A stretch of 22,166 bases of DNA from a virus, in the IMG/VR virus record IMGVR_UViG_3300042296_000918, positions 1 through 22,166 of that record; one strand, 5' to 3'. The position numbers and the translations under genes are program-made. Within the stretch, counting starts at the first letter, position 1; each line of letters opens with the position of its first letter. Under the pieces are notes generated by a model that was not told where the DNA came from, searched no databases, and was given only the letters and a program-made list of their open reading frames with translations. This document shows positions 1 through 6,139 of this stretch, in pieces.

Positions 1-24
1 GCAACCCAAACCCAAACCCGCACT

Positions 25-123
25 ATGAATCTAGAAAGCGCACTCACTCTGATGCTGGTGACCTTCATCGTCATCATCATCTCTGGAGTCCTCTCGAAGG
101 ACGACGATAACAGATACTCATGA
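25..123 (+). CDS. 32-aa single-pass membrane peptide
   Basis: ATG at 25 opens a 32-codon frame ending in TGA at 121-123. The first residues are polar (MNLESAL). They are followed by an uninterrupted hydrophobic stretch of about 17 residues containing TFIVIIISG, and then a charged tail ending KDDDNRYS. That is the layout of a one-helix membrane peptide with a short acidic tail. It follows an A/C-rich leader (gcaacccaaacccaaacccg) of the type seen before other genes here. I recognise no family. Two other micro-membrane genes (380-454 and 5746-5856) sit on the same strand, so this looks like a habit of this phage arm rather than a chance frame. The short length leaves real doubt that it is translated. 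Confidence 0.5.
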   Translation: MNLESALTLMLVTFIVIIISGVLSKDDDNRYS

Positions 124-128
124 TGCCC

Positions 129-148
129 GTATCCTGCACGATGGATAC
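129..148. other. Short inverted repeat in 74-nt intergenic gap
   Basis: GTATCC at 129-134 is mirrored by GGATAC at 143-148, an 8-nt loop lying between the 32-aa and 58-aa genes. No T-run follows, so it is at best a weak RNA hairpin or a protein site. No clear promoter hexamers were found in this gap. Confidence 0.25.
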
Positions 149-197
149 TGCGTAGCTTACCGCATAGTTGGAGCCTTAACCACCAACAAATACACAT

Positions 198-374
198 ATG
201 AACAACGACATGACCGCTATTGAAGAACTAATCCACACCATCACCTCACTAGAAGCCCTTGTTGAAAGTGCTTTAGATCTTGTTGATGAGTACTCTGGCG
301 GGGATTCTGAATCCGCTGACTGGTTGCGCGATTCGCTCACCAAAATCATGGAAGCCCACCACGCCAACGACTAA
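198..374 (+). CDS. 58-aa acidic helical protein, paralogue of the 1217-1390 product
   Basis: ATG at 198 follows the leader aatacacat, the same sequence found just before the giant gene start at 18221. The 58-aa product is acidic and looks helical throughout. It shares a block with the 57-aa product of 1217-1390: ITSLEALVESALDLVDEYSG here against ISELANLTEEALELAEEYSG there. A weaker C-terminal match follows (D-W-L-R-D-S-L-T-K-I against D-L-L-W-E-T-I-R-K-I). Both begin MN-x-D. The two genes therefore look like an old duplication within this arm. No known family or function is recognised. A small helix-bundle or oligomerising protein is plausible, but that is inference. Confidence 0.7.
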   Translation: MNNDMTAIEELIHTITSLEALVESALDLVDEYSGGDSESADWLRDSLTKIMEAHHAND

Positions 375-379
375 CCACC

Positions 380-454
380 ATGGATCCCACACTCATATTC
401 CTCCTTGTGTACATGACAATCGGTGTCATGGCAAGCATAGCAATCCACCACTAA
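380..454 (+). CDS. 24-aa hydrophobic membrane peptide
   Basis: This very short frame begins 5 nt after the stop of the 58-aa gene. After MDPT it is almost all hydrophobic (LIFLLVYMTIGVMASIAI) and ends HH. It would make one membrane helix with almost no tail. Its tight placement between two genes, and two similar micro-membrane frames on this strand, argue for it. Its 24-codon length argues against certainty. Confidence 0.4.
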   Translation: MDPTLIFLLVYMTIGVMASIAIHH

Positions 455-477
455 CCCACAACCCCAACTGAACAAAC

Positions 478-816
478 ATGAAGGCGACACAGAAACAATA
501 CGAAGAAGCGATCAAGCACTACGATAGTGCTGGCCCATCCGCTGTCTATGCTTACGCATTAGACATTGGAATAGACGAGCAGTCTTATTGCATTGACTGC
601 GAAGAGGACACACCAGACTGCGATGACGATTGCTGTCTGGTGTGTGGAATACACAAGCCATCTAACCCGAAACGAAAGTACCGCAAACACGAAGAGATTC
701 AGAGAATACAGAACTCCCTCCGCGATTTGAGGGACTCCGATCCAGAAGACAACGACCCGCAATGGTATGCAATCATCGATGCCATTGCAGATTTAACAGG
801 AATCAAACCACAATAA
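478..816 (+). CDS. 112-aa Cys-rich, probable zinc-binding protein
   Basis: The start at 478 follows the leader caaccccaactgaacaaac, which resembles the one before the 1428 gene. The protein has a Cys cluster at residues 38, 41, 48, 52, 53 and 56. The outer C-x2-C pairs (38/41 and 53/56) are spaced like a small zinc ribbon, with acidic residues between them. A basic segment (KRKYRKHEE, about 66-73) and a helical C-terminus follow. The metal-binding reading rests on Cys spacing only. I do not recognise the family, and DNA or RNA binding would be a guess. The stop TAA (814-816) is one base from the next ATG, so the two genes are probably co-translated. Confidence 0.75.
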   Translation: MKATQKQYEEAIKHYDSAGPSAVYAYALDIGIDEQSYCIDCEEDTPDCDDDCCLVCGIHKPSNPKRKYRKHEEIQRIQNSLRDLRDSDPEDNDPQWYAIIDAIADLTGIKPQ

Positions 817-817
817 C

Positions 818-1111
818 ATGAACAATACGAATATGAATACGAGCGACGAAGCATATAAACTAGCGGCATCATTCTACCTGTCATCATGCCATGACGACTG
901 GACTGGTGAGAGACTACGCAAAGCGATACTTGCAGATGCAAATAGTGAGGACAAGCAAGCACTTGCTGACCAGCAGGAACTCGAAGTGTGGGAGCCTATC
1001 GAACGGCACATCTGTGCGACTTGTTCCATGGATGATCCTAATGTGGAACTCGATGACCTCATCGACAATCTTGCTGATGCCTTCATGCAGTTTGCGAAGG
1101 GCAACCACTAA
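818..1111 (+). CDS. 97-aa acidic hypothetical protein
   Basis: The ATG at 818 lies one base after the upstream stop; an in-frame ATG at 833 (residue 6) is an alternative start. The product is acidic, with a predicted helical N-terminal half (DEAYKLAASFYL, ERLRKAI) and a C-terminal acidic helix (ELDDLIDNLADAFMQF). It has a C-x2-C pair (CATC) near residue 66, too little on its own for a zinc-site call. No family recognised. Its stop codon is the first triplet of a 98-bp repeat that carries a promoter, so transcription is likely renewed immediately after this gene. Confidence 0.7.
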   Translation: MNNTNMNTSDEAYKLAASFYLSSCHDDWTGERLRKAILADANSEDKQALADQQELEVWEPIERHICATCSMDDPNVELDDLIDNLADAFMQFAKGNH

Positions 1112-1206
1112 TCCGTACTACCATAGCACAAACTTACTCCGTAAAAAAGAACTTGACTATTCCACAACTGCCATTATTGTAGTGGCTCAACTCTGAAACA
1201 AACAAC
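1109..1206 (+). repeat. 98-bp promoter-bearing intergenic repeat, copy 1
   Basis: This segment starts at the TAA of the 97-aa gene and matches 2127-2225 with only two substitutions and one single-A length change by hand alignment. It contains GTACTACCATAGCAC (1115-1129), an A-run, a TTGACT promoter and the first part of the A/C-rich leader. Copy 2 also begins exactly at a stop codon, so the repeat is a movable intergenic unit rather than shared coding sequence. Confidence 0.95.
1153..1180 (+). promoter_or_regulatory. Sigma-70-like promoter before the 57-aa gene
   Basis: TTGACT at 1153-1158 is followed after 16 nt by TATTGT at 1175-1180, 36 nt upstream of the ATG at 1217. The -35 matches five of six consensus bases and the -10 four of six. 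The whole element is repeated identically at 2172-2199. Confidence 0.65.
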
Positions 1207-1216
1207 GAACAAACAT

Positions 1217-1390
1217 ATGAACATCGATATTAAACAACTGCGAAAGTCCATCTCCGAACTTGCAAACCTAACTGAAGAAGCACTCGAACTCGCAGAGGAA
1301 TACTCTGGCGAACAGACGGAAGCCTCTGAAGGAATCCGCGACTTGCTTTGGGAAACGATCCGCAAGATCGAGAAACAACTCAAAGCATAA
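1217..1390 (+). CDS. 57-aa acidic helical protein, paralogue of the 198-374 product
   Basis: Fifty-seven residues, mostly charged and helical. The conserved block ISELANLTEEALELAEEYSG matches the 58-aa protein encoded at 198-374, and so does the C-terminal D-L-L-W-E-T-I-R-K-I segment. The start at 1217 follows a 24-nt leader that is repeated exactly before the next gene; the identity runs from 1193-1223 against 1404-1434 and includes the ATG. It is the first gene after repeat copy 1 and is probably transcribed from that repeat's promoter together with the 1428 gene. Function unknown. Confidence 0.7.
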   Translation: MNIDIKQLRKSISELANLTEEALELAEEYSGEQTEASEGIRDLLWETIRKIEKQLKA

Positions 1391-1427
1391 CCCCCAACCC
1401 CAACTGAAACAAACAACGAACAAACAT

Positions 1428-2129
1428 ATGAACAAACTAGTAATCAACGACAGCTCCATGACACTCATGCTCCCACAGGAAGACTCCTATGAGGCACGAT
1501 ACAGAAGTCTTCCTGCCTTCAAAGGCGAAGACGAGTGGTTGCACATCTCATGGCTCCTCGACCTCAATGTATGGGAAGAAGGCGAAGAAGGCGAGGAGAT
1601 CACTAAAGCCGCACTCTATCTGGTACATGATGGCTCAACCCAAACAGAGCATGGAATGCCTGTGCAAGTCATCGACAACCGCACAAAGCAGGAGAAGATC
1701 GGCGAGTTCGGACACTACCCCTCGAAGCTGAAACGCTATCATCAACTCATCTCGAAGCTACCAGCGGAACCAATCCTTGATTGGGCGTTGCCGCTGTTCC
1801 TCGACGACGAGCAACTCACCGACTTCATCGACGAACTCGAAGAACTCAAAGAGAAGATCGATGGCGAAGAACAACTCAAGTCGCTTGCACCATGCCGTGC
1901 CGTTGTAGTCGAACACGATATCGTATCGCTCGATGATGTGGACATTAGGTTTCCCGTGAAGATCATCCCCGCATCAGACTTCAAAGCGGACTTCAACAGG
2001 TTCGCTGGACAGACGCTCATCTTCGACGATGGCATGAGGGAGTGTGGCACACTCGTCTCCTACAAGCAGACCTTCCTCCGTACCCACAAGACGGATAGAG
2101 AACTGATTTACGAATATCGTCATCGCTAA
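1428..2129 (+). CDS. 233-aa acidic hypothetical protein
   Basis: The start at 1428 follows the duplicated A/C-rich leader. The product is strongly acidic. A Glu-rich patch (EEGEEGEEITKA) lies near residues 51-61, and a Glu/Lys helix (DFIDELEELKEKIDGEEQL) lies near 131-149. The C-terminal third looks like a beta-rich domain (RAVVVEHDIVSLDDVDIRFPVKIIP onward). It may be two small domains joined by a helix. No catalytic motif or family is recognised. Together with the 57-aa gene it forms a two-gene cassette bounded by the two 98-bp repeats. Its stop codon begins repeat copy 2. Confidence 0.85.
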   Translation: MNKLVINDSSMTLMLPQEDSYEARYRSLPAFKGEDEWLHISWLLDLNVWEEGEEGEEITKAALYLVHDGSTQTEHGMPVQVIDNRTKQEKIGEFGHYPSKLKRYHQLISKLPAEPILDWALPLFLDDEQLTDFIDELEELKEKIDGEEQLKSLAPCRAVVVEHDIVSLDDVDIRFPVKIIPASDFKADFNRFAGQTLIFDDGMRECGTLVSYKQTFLRTHKTDRELIYEYRHR

Positions 2130-2225
2130 TCCGTACTACGATAGCACAAACTTACTTCGTAAAAAAAGAACTTGACTATTCCACAACTGCCATTATTGTA
2201 GTGGCTCAACTCTGAAACAAACAAC
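2127..2225 (+). repeat. 98-bp promoter-bearing intergenic repeat, copy 2
   Basis: This is a near-exact copy of 1109-1206. The differences are C to G in the GTACTAC-ATAGCAC motif (2133-2147), C to T in ACTTCG, and one extra A in the A-run. It begins at the stop codon of the 233-aa gene and ends in the leader of the ATPase gene. Confidence 0.95.
2172..2199 (+). promoter_or_regulatory. Sigma-70-like promoter before the AAA+ ATPase module
   Basis: TTGACT at 2172-2177, 16-nt spacer, TATTGT at 2194-2199, 30 nt before the ATG at 2230. It is the same promoter as at 1153-1180, so the ATPase module and the upstream cassette should be expressed at the same time. Confidence 0.65.
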
Positions 2226-2229
2226 AAAC

Positions 2230-3315
2230 ATGAAAGCACCTAAAGCATCCATCAAACAACTCGAAGCACTCGCCGCCGCCGCTGTGGCAAGCAACCGCTG
2301 GCTAGCCGTATTCGGCAAAGGCGGAATCGGAAAGACGAGCGTTGCCAAAACAATCGTAGCCCCTGCGATGGGCATCGATCCCGCTGATGTGTGGATCGTC
2401 AACTTGAGTGGGTCTGGCCCACAAGAAGCGTTGGGCTATGGCATTCCAGACAGCGGGTCGAGAGACCTCTGGTTCAGCTCACCAGAGCAATGGCCCACAG
2501 CAGATCGTGTCGGCTCGACGCCGACTCTGCTGGTGTTGGATGAATTTCCAGAGTGGGATGTGCAGATCCAGTCTCTGTGCAGATCCCTGTTCCAACCAGA
2601 CGGGAGTCAGCCAATGATCGGAACCCACAAGTTGGGCAAGAATGTACGAGTCATGTTGACTGGCAACAGGCGGAGTGACGGCACTCGTTCCGCTGTGCCA
2701 GCGGCTCCGATCATCGAGCGTTGCATGACCTTCACTATCGAGCCGACTCTGGACGAGTGGCTCAAGTGGGCGGCGATTGAGGGTCTGGCAGACTCGCCAG
2801 TCTATACCTTCCTCAAGTACGCCAATGGTGTAGAGGGTGTGGATCACTTCAATCCAGATGTACCCTCTCCGTGGGACGGCTCACCCCATCCTTGTCCCCG
2901 CCAATGGGAAGCGGCTTGCCGTGTTGCATCTGGAGACCTGCTCCATGAACCCGCCATCCTGTCCCTGTCCCTTCGAGGACTAGTGGGCGAAGCGTCTGGC
3001 TCCGCCGCCTATGCCTTCTGCCAAACGGTTGCAGGTATGCTACCCAAACTCCGTGCCATCTGCGATGGGGACGAGAAGATGCCAGCAGATAGGGCAGAAC
3101 AATATGCCCTCTCATTCGCCGCCATCAGGAAGGCGAAGCAAGTTGCTGGCAACGATCCACAAGCAAGCGTAGCCAGCGGGGCACTCGACTGGCTCGTCAA
3201 CAATGTCATCTGTGCATCCTCTGGAGAGATCCGCAAGTGGACATATGACAGCGCAGTCCGTAACGGAATCCCCCTCCACCAACATGCCAGACGCTCCGCG
3301 ATGCAGGGAATCTAA
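2230..3315 (+). CDS. MoxR-type AAA+ ATPase
   Basis: A 361-aa P-loop ATPase. Walker A is GKGGIGKT at residues 29-36. Walker B is LLVLDEF at 100-106, with D104 and E105. A sensor-1-like TGN lies at 144-146, and a possible arginine finger at R164 in IIERCM. A C-terminal helical region follows. This order fits the MoxR/CobS branch (AAA_5), whose members act as ATP-driven remodelling chaperones together with a VWA-domain partner. The partner is present two genes downstream (4356-5744), with a third protein between, which supports this assignment over a generic ATPase. The start at 2230 is the first ATG after repeat copy 2 and puts the Walker A at a normal distance. The substrate is unknown. MoxR-VWA pairs elsewhere insert metals or remodel protein complexes. 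Confidence 0.85.
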   Translation: MKAPKASIKQLEALAAAAVASNRWLAVFGKGGIGKTSVAKTIVAPAMGIDPADVWIVNLSGSGPQEALGYGIPDSGSRDLWFSSPEQWPTADRVGSTPTLLVLDEFPEWDVQIQSLCRSLFQPDGSQPMIGTHKLGKNVRVMLTGNRRSDGTRSAVPAAPIIERCMTFTIEPTLDEWLKWAAIEGLADSPVYTFLKYANGVEGVDHFNPDVPSPWDGSPHPCPRQWEAACRVASGDLLHEPAILSLSLRGLVGEASGSAAYAFCQTVAGMLPKLRAICDGDEKMPADRAEQYALSFAAIRKAKQVAGNDPQASVASGALDWLVNNVICASSGEIRKWTYDSAVRNGIPLHQHARRSAMQGI

Positions 3316-3322
3316 ACACTCT

Positions 3323-3353
3323 GGCTTGCCGTGCTATGGTAGTACGGCAAGCC
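3323..3353 (+). other. Strong intercistronic hairpin after the ATPase gene
   Basis: GGCTTGCCGTGCTA (3323-3336) pairs with TAGTACGGCAAGCC (3340-3353), giving 14 pairs with one G-T pair around a TGG triloop. It begins 7 nt after the ATPase stop. No T-run follows (CACTAATG), so it is a poor intrinsic terminator. An RNA-stability or processing element is more likely. Its core (3331-3345) is the exact reverse complement of GTACTACCATAGCAC from repeat copy 1. Confidence 0.7.
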
Positions 3354-3389
3354 CACTAATGAAATAACAACAAACAAACAACAGATAGT

Positions 3390-4274
3390 ATGAACAACGA
3401 TATGTACAACCTCACCTCCATCAACTCCGTCATCATGGTTCGCTTGATCACGGGCAAACCGAAACTCTCCGCTACGCTGGAGACAACCCACAAGCAGATC
3501 GCCTTCGCCAAAGGGGCTGACAAGGACTTCGTCCGTGCCCCATCCGCGAAGCTCTTCAAGACGAAGGACAACGCCATCGCAGAGATCAACAACACGATCA
3601 ACGGGATGGGCGTCTATCTCAAGAAGAAGGGTATGTCTGTGCCAGACTTTGAAGGCACGACCTACCAGCAAGCGACTAACGCTGACGAGATCCAGCAGGA
3701 GTTCGATGCTCGCCGCGACAAGATCGATGCGCTCCTCAAGGAAGTGTATGACAACTACCAGTCATTCGTTAACGAAGGGCACAAGCACATCAACGGATTC
3801 CGTGACGAAGTGCAATGGCCCACAGCCGACGAGTTCATCAGCGGCTACAAGTTTGAACTCAAGTGGTTGGGTCAACCCCAATCCATCGAAGGTTCCATCC
3901 TGTCTGCCGTCTCTGATGAGACTGCCGCCAGAGTCCGTGCCAGTAGCGAGAAGGCTGTGTCACAGATGTTGCTTGAGGCACACGGAGAGTGCATCGAGAA
4001 TGCCATCAACGAGATGGGCAAGACTATCGAGGCACTCACGAAAGGCAGTCGCCTTCATGGTTCCCGATTCACCCATCTGGAATCCTGCGTCAACGACCTG
4101 CGCCAGAAGAACTGGCTCAAGCTTCCCGAACTTGATCTGGTTATCGATGCACTCAAGCCCTGCATCGTCGAGGCAGATACACTACCCGAAAGCTACCAGC
4201 GTCTGGAGCATGCGAAGAAACTCGAAGTCGCCAAACGCACAGCAGAAAAGACCTTGACTGATTTGGGTCTGTAA
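3390..4274 (+). CDS. DUF3150-like partner of the MoxR/VWA module
   Basis: A 294-aa protein with no catalytic motif I can see. It is mostly helical and charged. Tentative landmarks are a central aromatic patch (QWPTADEFISGYKFELKWLG, about 146-165) and a helical C-terminal half (ASSEKAVSQMLLEAHGECIENAINEMGKTI). Position, length and the central tryptophan-containing segment resemble the DUF3150 proteins that often sit between a MoxR ATPase and a VWA protein in phages. This was judged by eye and is uncertain. It would be the third subunit or adaptor of the module. The start at 3390 follows a G-poor A/C leader; ATG at 3402 is an alternative. The stop is 8 nt before another strong hairpin. Confidence 0.6.
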   Translation: MNNDMYNLTSINSVIMVRLITGKPKLSATLETTHKQIAFAKGADKDFVRAPSAKLFKTKDNAIAEINNTINGMGVYLKKKGMSVPDFEGTTYQQATNADEIQQEFDARRDKIDALLKEVYDNYQSFVNEGHKHINGFRDEVQWPTADEFISGYKFELKWLGQPQSIEGSILSAVSDETAARVRASSEKAVSQMLLEAHGECIENAINEMGKTIEALTKGSRLHGSRFTHLESCVNDLRQKNWLKLPELDLVIDALKPCIVEADTLPESYQRLEHAKKLEVAKRTAEKTLTDLGL

Positions 4275-4282
4275 CATATGCT

Positions 4283-4315
4283 GATTCCAGTAGGGCTGAC
4301 TGCCCTACTGGAGTC
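4283..4315 (+). other. Strong intercistronic hairpin before the VWA gene
   Basis: GATTCCAGTAGGGC (4283-4296) pairs with GCCCTACTGGAGTC (4302-4315) around a TGACT loop, giving 14 pairs with one T-G pair. No T-run follows. It occupies the gap between the middle gene and the VWA gene, 41 nt before the VWA start, and has the same 14-pair size as the hairpins at 3323 and 6802. Confidence 0.7.
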
Positions 4316-4355
4316 ATCCAACCCCCATCCAACTTACATCCAACTAACTGAACCT

Positions 4356-5744
4356 ATGAAAATTGATTACGACATAAACGGAAACTGCCTACTTGCCAGA
4401 GCAATGCGTAGAGTGCGATGCTATTGGCCGCTCGCTTACAGCAAACTGCTGGCGATGAAGTGGGAGGAAACAAACGACACTCCGTACGGAGCGACTGACG
4501 GCATCAAGCTTGTGCTCAATCCAGCAGGGCTTGAGCGCATCTCGAAGACTAGCGATCCTGTAGGACATTGTGCATTCTTGCTAGTCCACGAAGCACTCCA
4601 TGCTATGCTGTCCCATGGCTCACGACTGGCGAAGTACACAGATCGTGACACAGCCAATCGTGCGGCGGACTATGTCATCAATGCGATGATCGTCCACAGA
4701 AACAAAGAAGCGTTCGCAAAAGTTCCGATGATTCCATTCCCGCTTATTCCAAATGTGCTTATCGACGAAGCATTGAGCGGGGACAAATCAGTCGAGCAAC
4801 TCTACGACGAGCTATTCAAATCACCCGAACCAGATAAGCAACCGCAAAGCGGACAGCAGGATGACCCGCAAGACAAGTCTGATGACCCGCAAGACCAGTC
4901 GGCTGATCAGTCAGACGATGCTGGCGATGCTGGCGATGCTGACGACCAACCCACTAACGACGACTCGTCGGATAGTTCTCCGACAAAGGGTAAGTCAGAC
5001 TCCGAAATTTTGGGAGACGATTGGGTTGGTGCTGGTTCTGATGATACCTTCGAGCCAGAAGCAGACGCCGATTCTGGCATGAGTCAAGAGGATGTAGTCC
5101 GCCAGATCGAAGATCAAAACGAGCAGATCATTCTGACGGAACAGATGAACTCCCGTGCCGAACTCGACGGAGCTACTGGAACTAGAGAACTCGACAAGCT
5201 CCGCTCGTTCCGTGAGGGAATGGATTGGGCAGACTACTTGAAGCAATGGTTCACCGCTCGTTGCCAGTCTGGATGGGACAAGCCGTTCAACGCCCCGATC
5301 TTCACGACGACTGGACTTGTGTCCGCTGGTCGCCAGAAGAAAGATATCAACGAGCTTGCTGTTATCATCGACACTAGTTGCTCTGTCCCGCAAGCCATTC
5401 TCCGTGAGATGCTCGAAGCTGTACAGGATGCGCTGGATACACTCCGCCCCGATACGATCTACCTGCTCTCCGTTGACCACAAAGTGGAGCAAGTGATCGA
5501 ACTCCGCCACGGAGATCAAGTACCCACATCCATCAAAGGTGGGGGTGGCACACTCTTCAAGCCAGCGTTCGACTGGATCGAGGAGAACGCGAACCACATC
5601 GATGGTGCTGTGTACCTCACAGATGGATATGCCTACGATTGGGAAGAGCTACATGAGCCTAACTATCCAGTCCTCTGGCTTGACTATGGCTCGAAGCCAG
5701 AGCTATACAAATTCGGCGAGCGAGTCAAAGTATCCAACCGCTAA
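4356..5744 (+). CDS. CobT/DUF2201-like zincin-VWA protein (MoxR partner)
   Basis: I chose the ATG at 4356 (462 aa). The upstream in-frame ATG at 4278 lies before a hairpin, while 4356 follows a typical A/C leader. The N-terminal domain has a zinc-metallopeptidase signature, HEALH at residues 78-82. It is followed by AADYVIN near 103-109, whose D105 is the likely third ligand, as in DUF2201_N proteins. Residues about 155-245 form a very acidic low-complexity linker rich in D, Q and S, like the CobT linker. The C-terminal VWA-like domain shows a complete MIDAS: D339-x-S341-x-S343, T399 in GGGGTL and D423 in LTDGY. MoxR ATPases act through such VWA proteins, so this gene and 2230-3315 are a functional pair. 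Whether it cuts peptides is open, because many relatives are non-proteolytic. Confidence 0.87.
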   Translation: MKIDYDINGNCLLARAMRRVRCYWPLAYSKLLAMKWEETNDTPYGATDGIKLVLNPAGLERISKTSDPVGHCAFLLVHEALHAMLSHGSRLAKYTDRDTANRAADYVINAMIVHRNKEAFAKVPMIPFPLIPNVLIDEALSGDKSVEQLYDELFKSPEPDKQPQSGQQDDPQDKSDDPQDQSADQSDDAGDAGDADDQPTNDDSSDSSPTKGKSDSEILGDDWVGAGSDDTFEPEADADSGMSQEDVVRQIEDQNEQIILTEQMNSRAELDGATGTRELDKLRSFREGMDWADYLKQWFTARCQSGWDKPFNAPIFTTTGLVSAGRQKKDINELAVIIDTSCSVPQAILREMLEAVQDALDTLRPDTIYLLSVDHKVEQVIELRHGDQVPTSIKGGGGTLFKPAFDWIEENANHIDGAVYLTDGYAYDWEELHEPNYPVLWLDYGSKPELYKFGERVKVSNR

Positions 5745-5745
5745 C

Positions 5746-5856
5746 ATGGAACACCAAAACTCGCCAACAGATCCGCTGTCATCAGGCCAATGCCTGATGA
5801 TGGTGGGACTCCCAATAGCATCACTAATCCTAATCATAATCTTATTATCACAATGA
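5746..5856 (+). CDS. 36-aa single-pass membrane peptide
   Basis: ATG at 5746 comes one base after the VWA stop. The stop TGA (5854-5856) overlaps the next ATG (5853-5855) as ATGA, a typical translational coupling. The first 19 residues are polar to mildly hydrophobic. Residues 20-35 (VGLPIASLILIIILLS) would form one membrane helix with essentially no tail. The coupling on both sides makes it the best supported of the three micro-membrane genes. It could tether or signal for the VWA module at the membrane, but that is a guess from position only. Confidence 0.6.
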   Translation: MEHQNSPTDPLSSGQCLMMVGLPIASLILIIILLSQ

Positions 5857-6116
5857 ACGAACAAACTGTAGTATCACTTGAAATCAACGGAACTGAAGTC
5901 GAACTGAAAAGCAGGAGGGAATCTGGCAGTCCATCTGGATGGGCGTTGATCGCCTTCACTCCCTGTTGCTCACTCCGAACAACACGAATCCACATCCCCT
6001 CGAAGCTTACATCTTTCGCTAGTGCCATTGCCGCCGCTGTGGATGACTACGAAGATGAATCCGTTGACCAACTAGAATCCGCCATCAAGTCCATAACGCT
6101 TGACCACGATATGTAA
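5853..6116 (+). CDS. 87-aa hypothetical protein
   Basis: The start is at 5853, overlapping the previous stop. A further in-frame ATG at 5790 would extend the frame into the membrane-peptide gene and is less likely. The product looks like a small beta-rich domain (VVSLEINGTEVELKSRRE...WALIAFTP, then TTRIHIPSKL) ending in an acidic helix (AVDDYEDESVDQLESAIKSI). Two adjacent Cys lie at about residue 38. No family recognised. Confidence 0.7.
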   Translation: MNEQTVVSLEINGTEVELKSRRESGSPSGWALIAFTPCCSLRTTRIHIPSKLTSFASAIAAAVDDYEDESVDQLESAIKSITLDHDM

Positions 6117-6139
6117 TCTCCCCCAAACCAAACAAACAA

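Noticed and set aside
1109-2225. Possible insertion sequence or composite transposon bounded by the 98-bp repeats
   Set aside because: The repeats are direct copies carrying promoters and leaders. No transposase is encoded between them and no target-site duplication is seen.
2479-2847. 122-codon - strand frame opposite the ATPase gene
   Set aside because: It is opposite the conserved Walker B to sensor region of a recognised ATPase and has no leader or neighbours on its strand.
3535-4257. 240-codon + strand frame inside the 294-aa gene
   Set aside because: Its product is Ser/Arg/Thr-rich low complexity, typical of a shifted frame. The overlapping 294-aa frame has balanced composition and a proper leader.
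4278-4355. Upstream ATG at 4278 for the VWA gene
   Set aside because: It sits 3 nt past the previous stop, and its first codons form the 14-pair hairpin. The ATG at 4356 follows the usual A/C leader, and the added 26 residues look non-conserved.
4995-5597. 200-codon open frame on the - strand opposite the VWA gene
   Set aside because: It lies wholly inside a well-supported gene with metallopeptidase and MIDAS motifs, and its translation has no coherent domain. It is a shadow frame.
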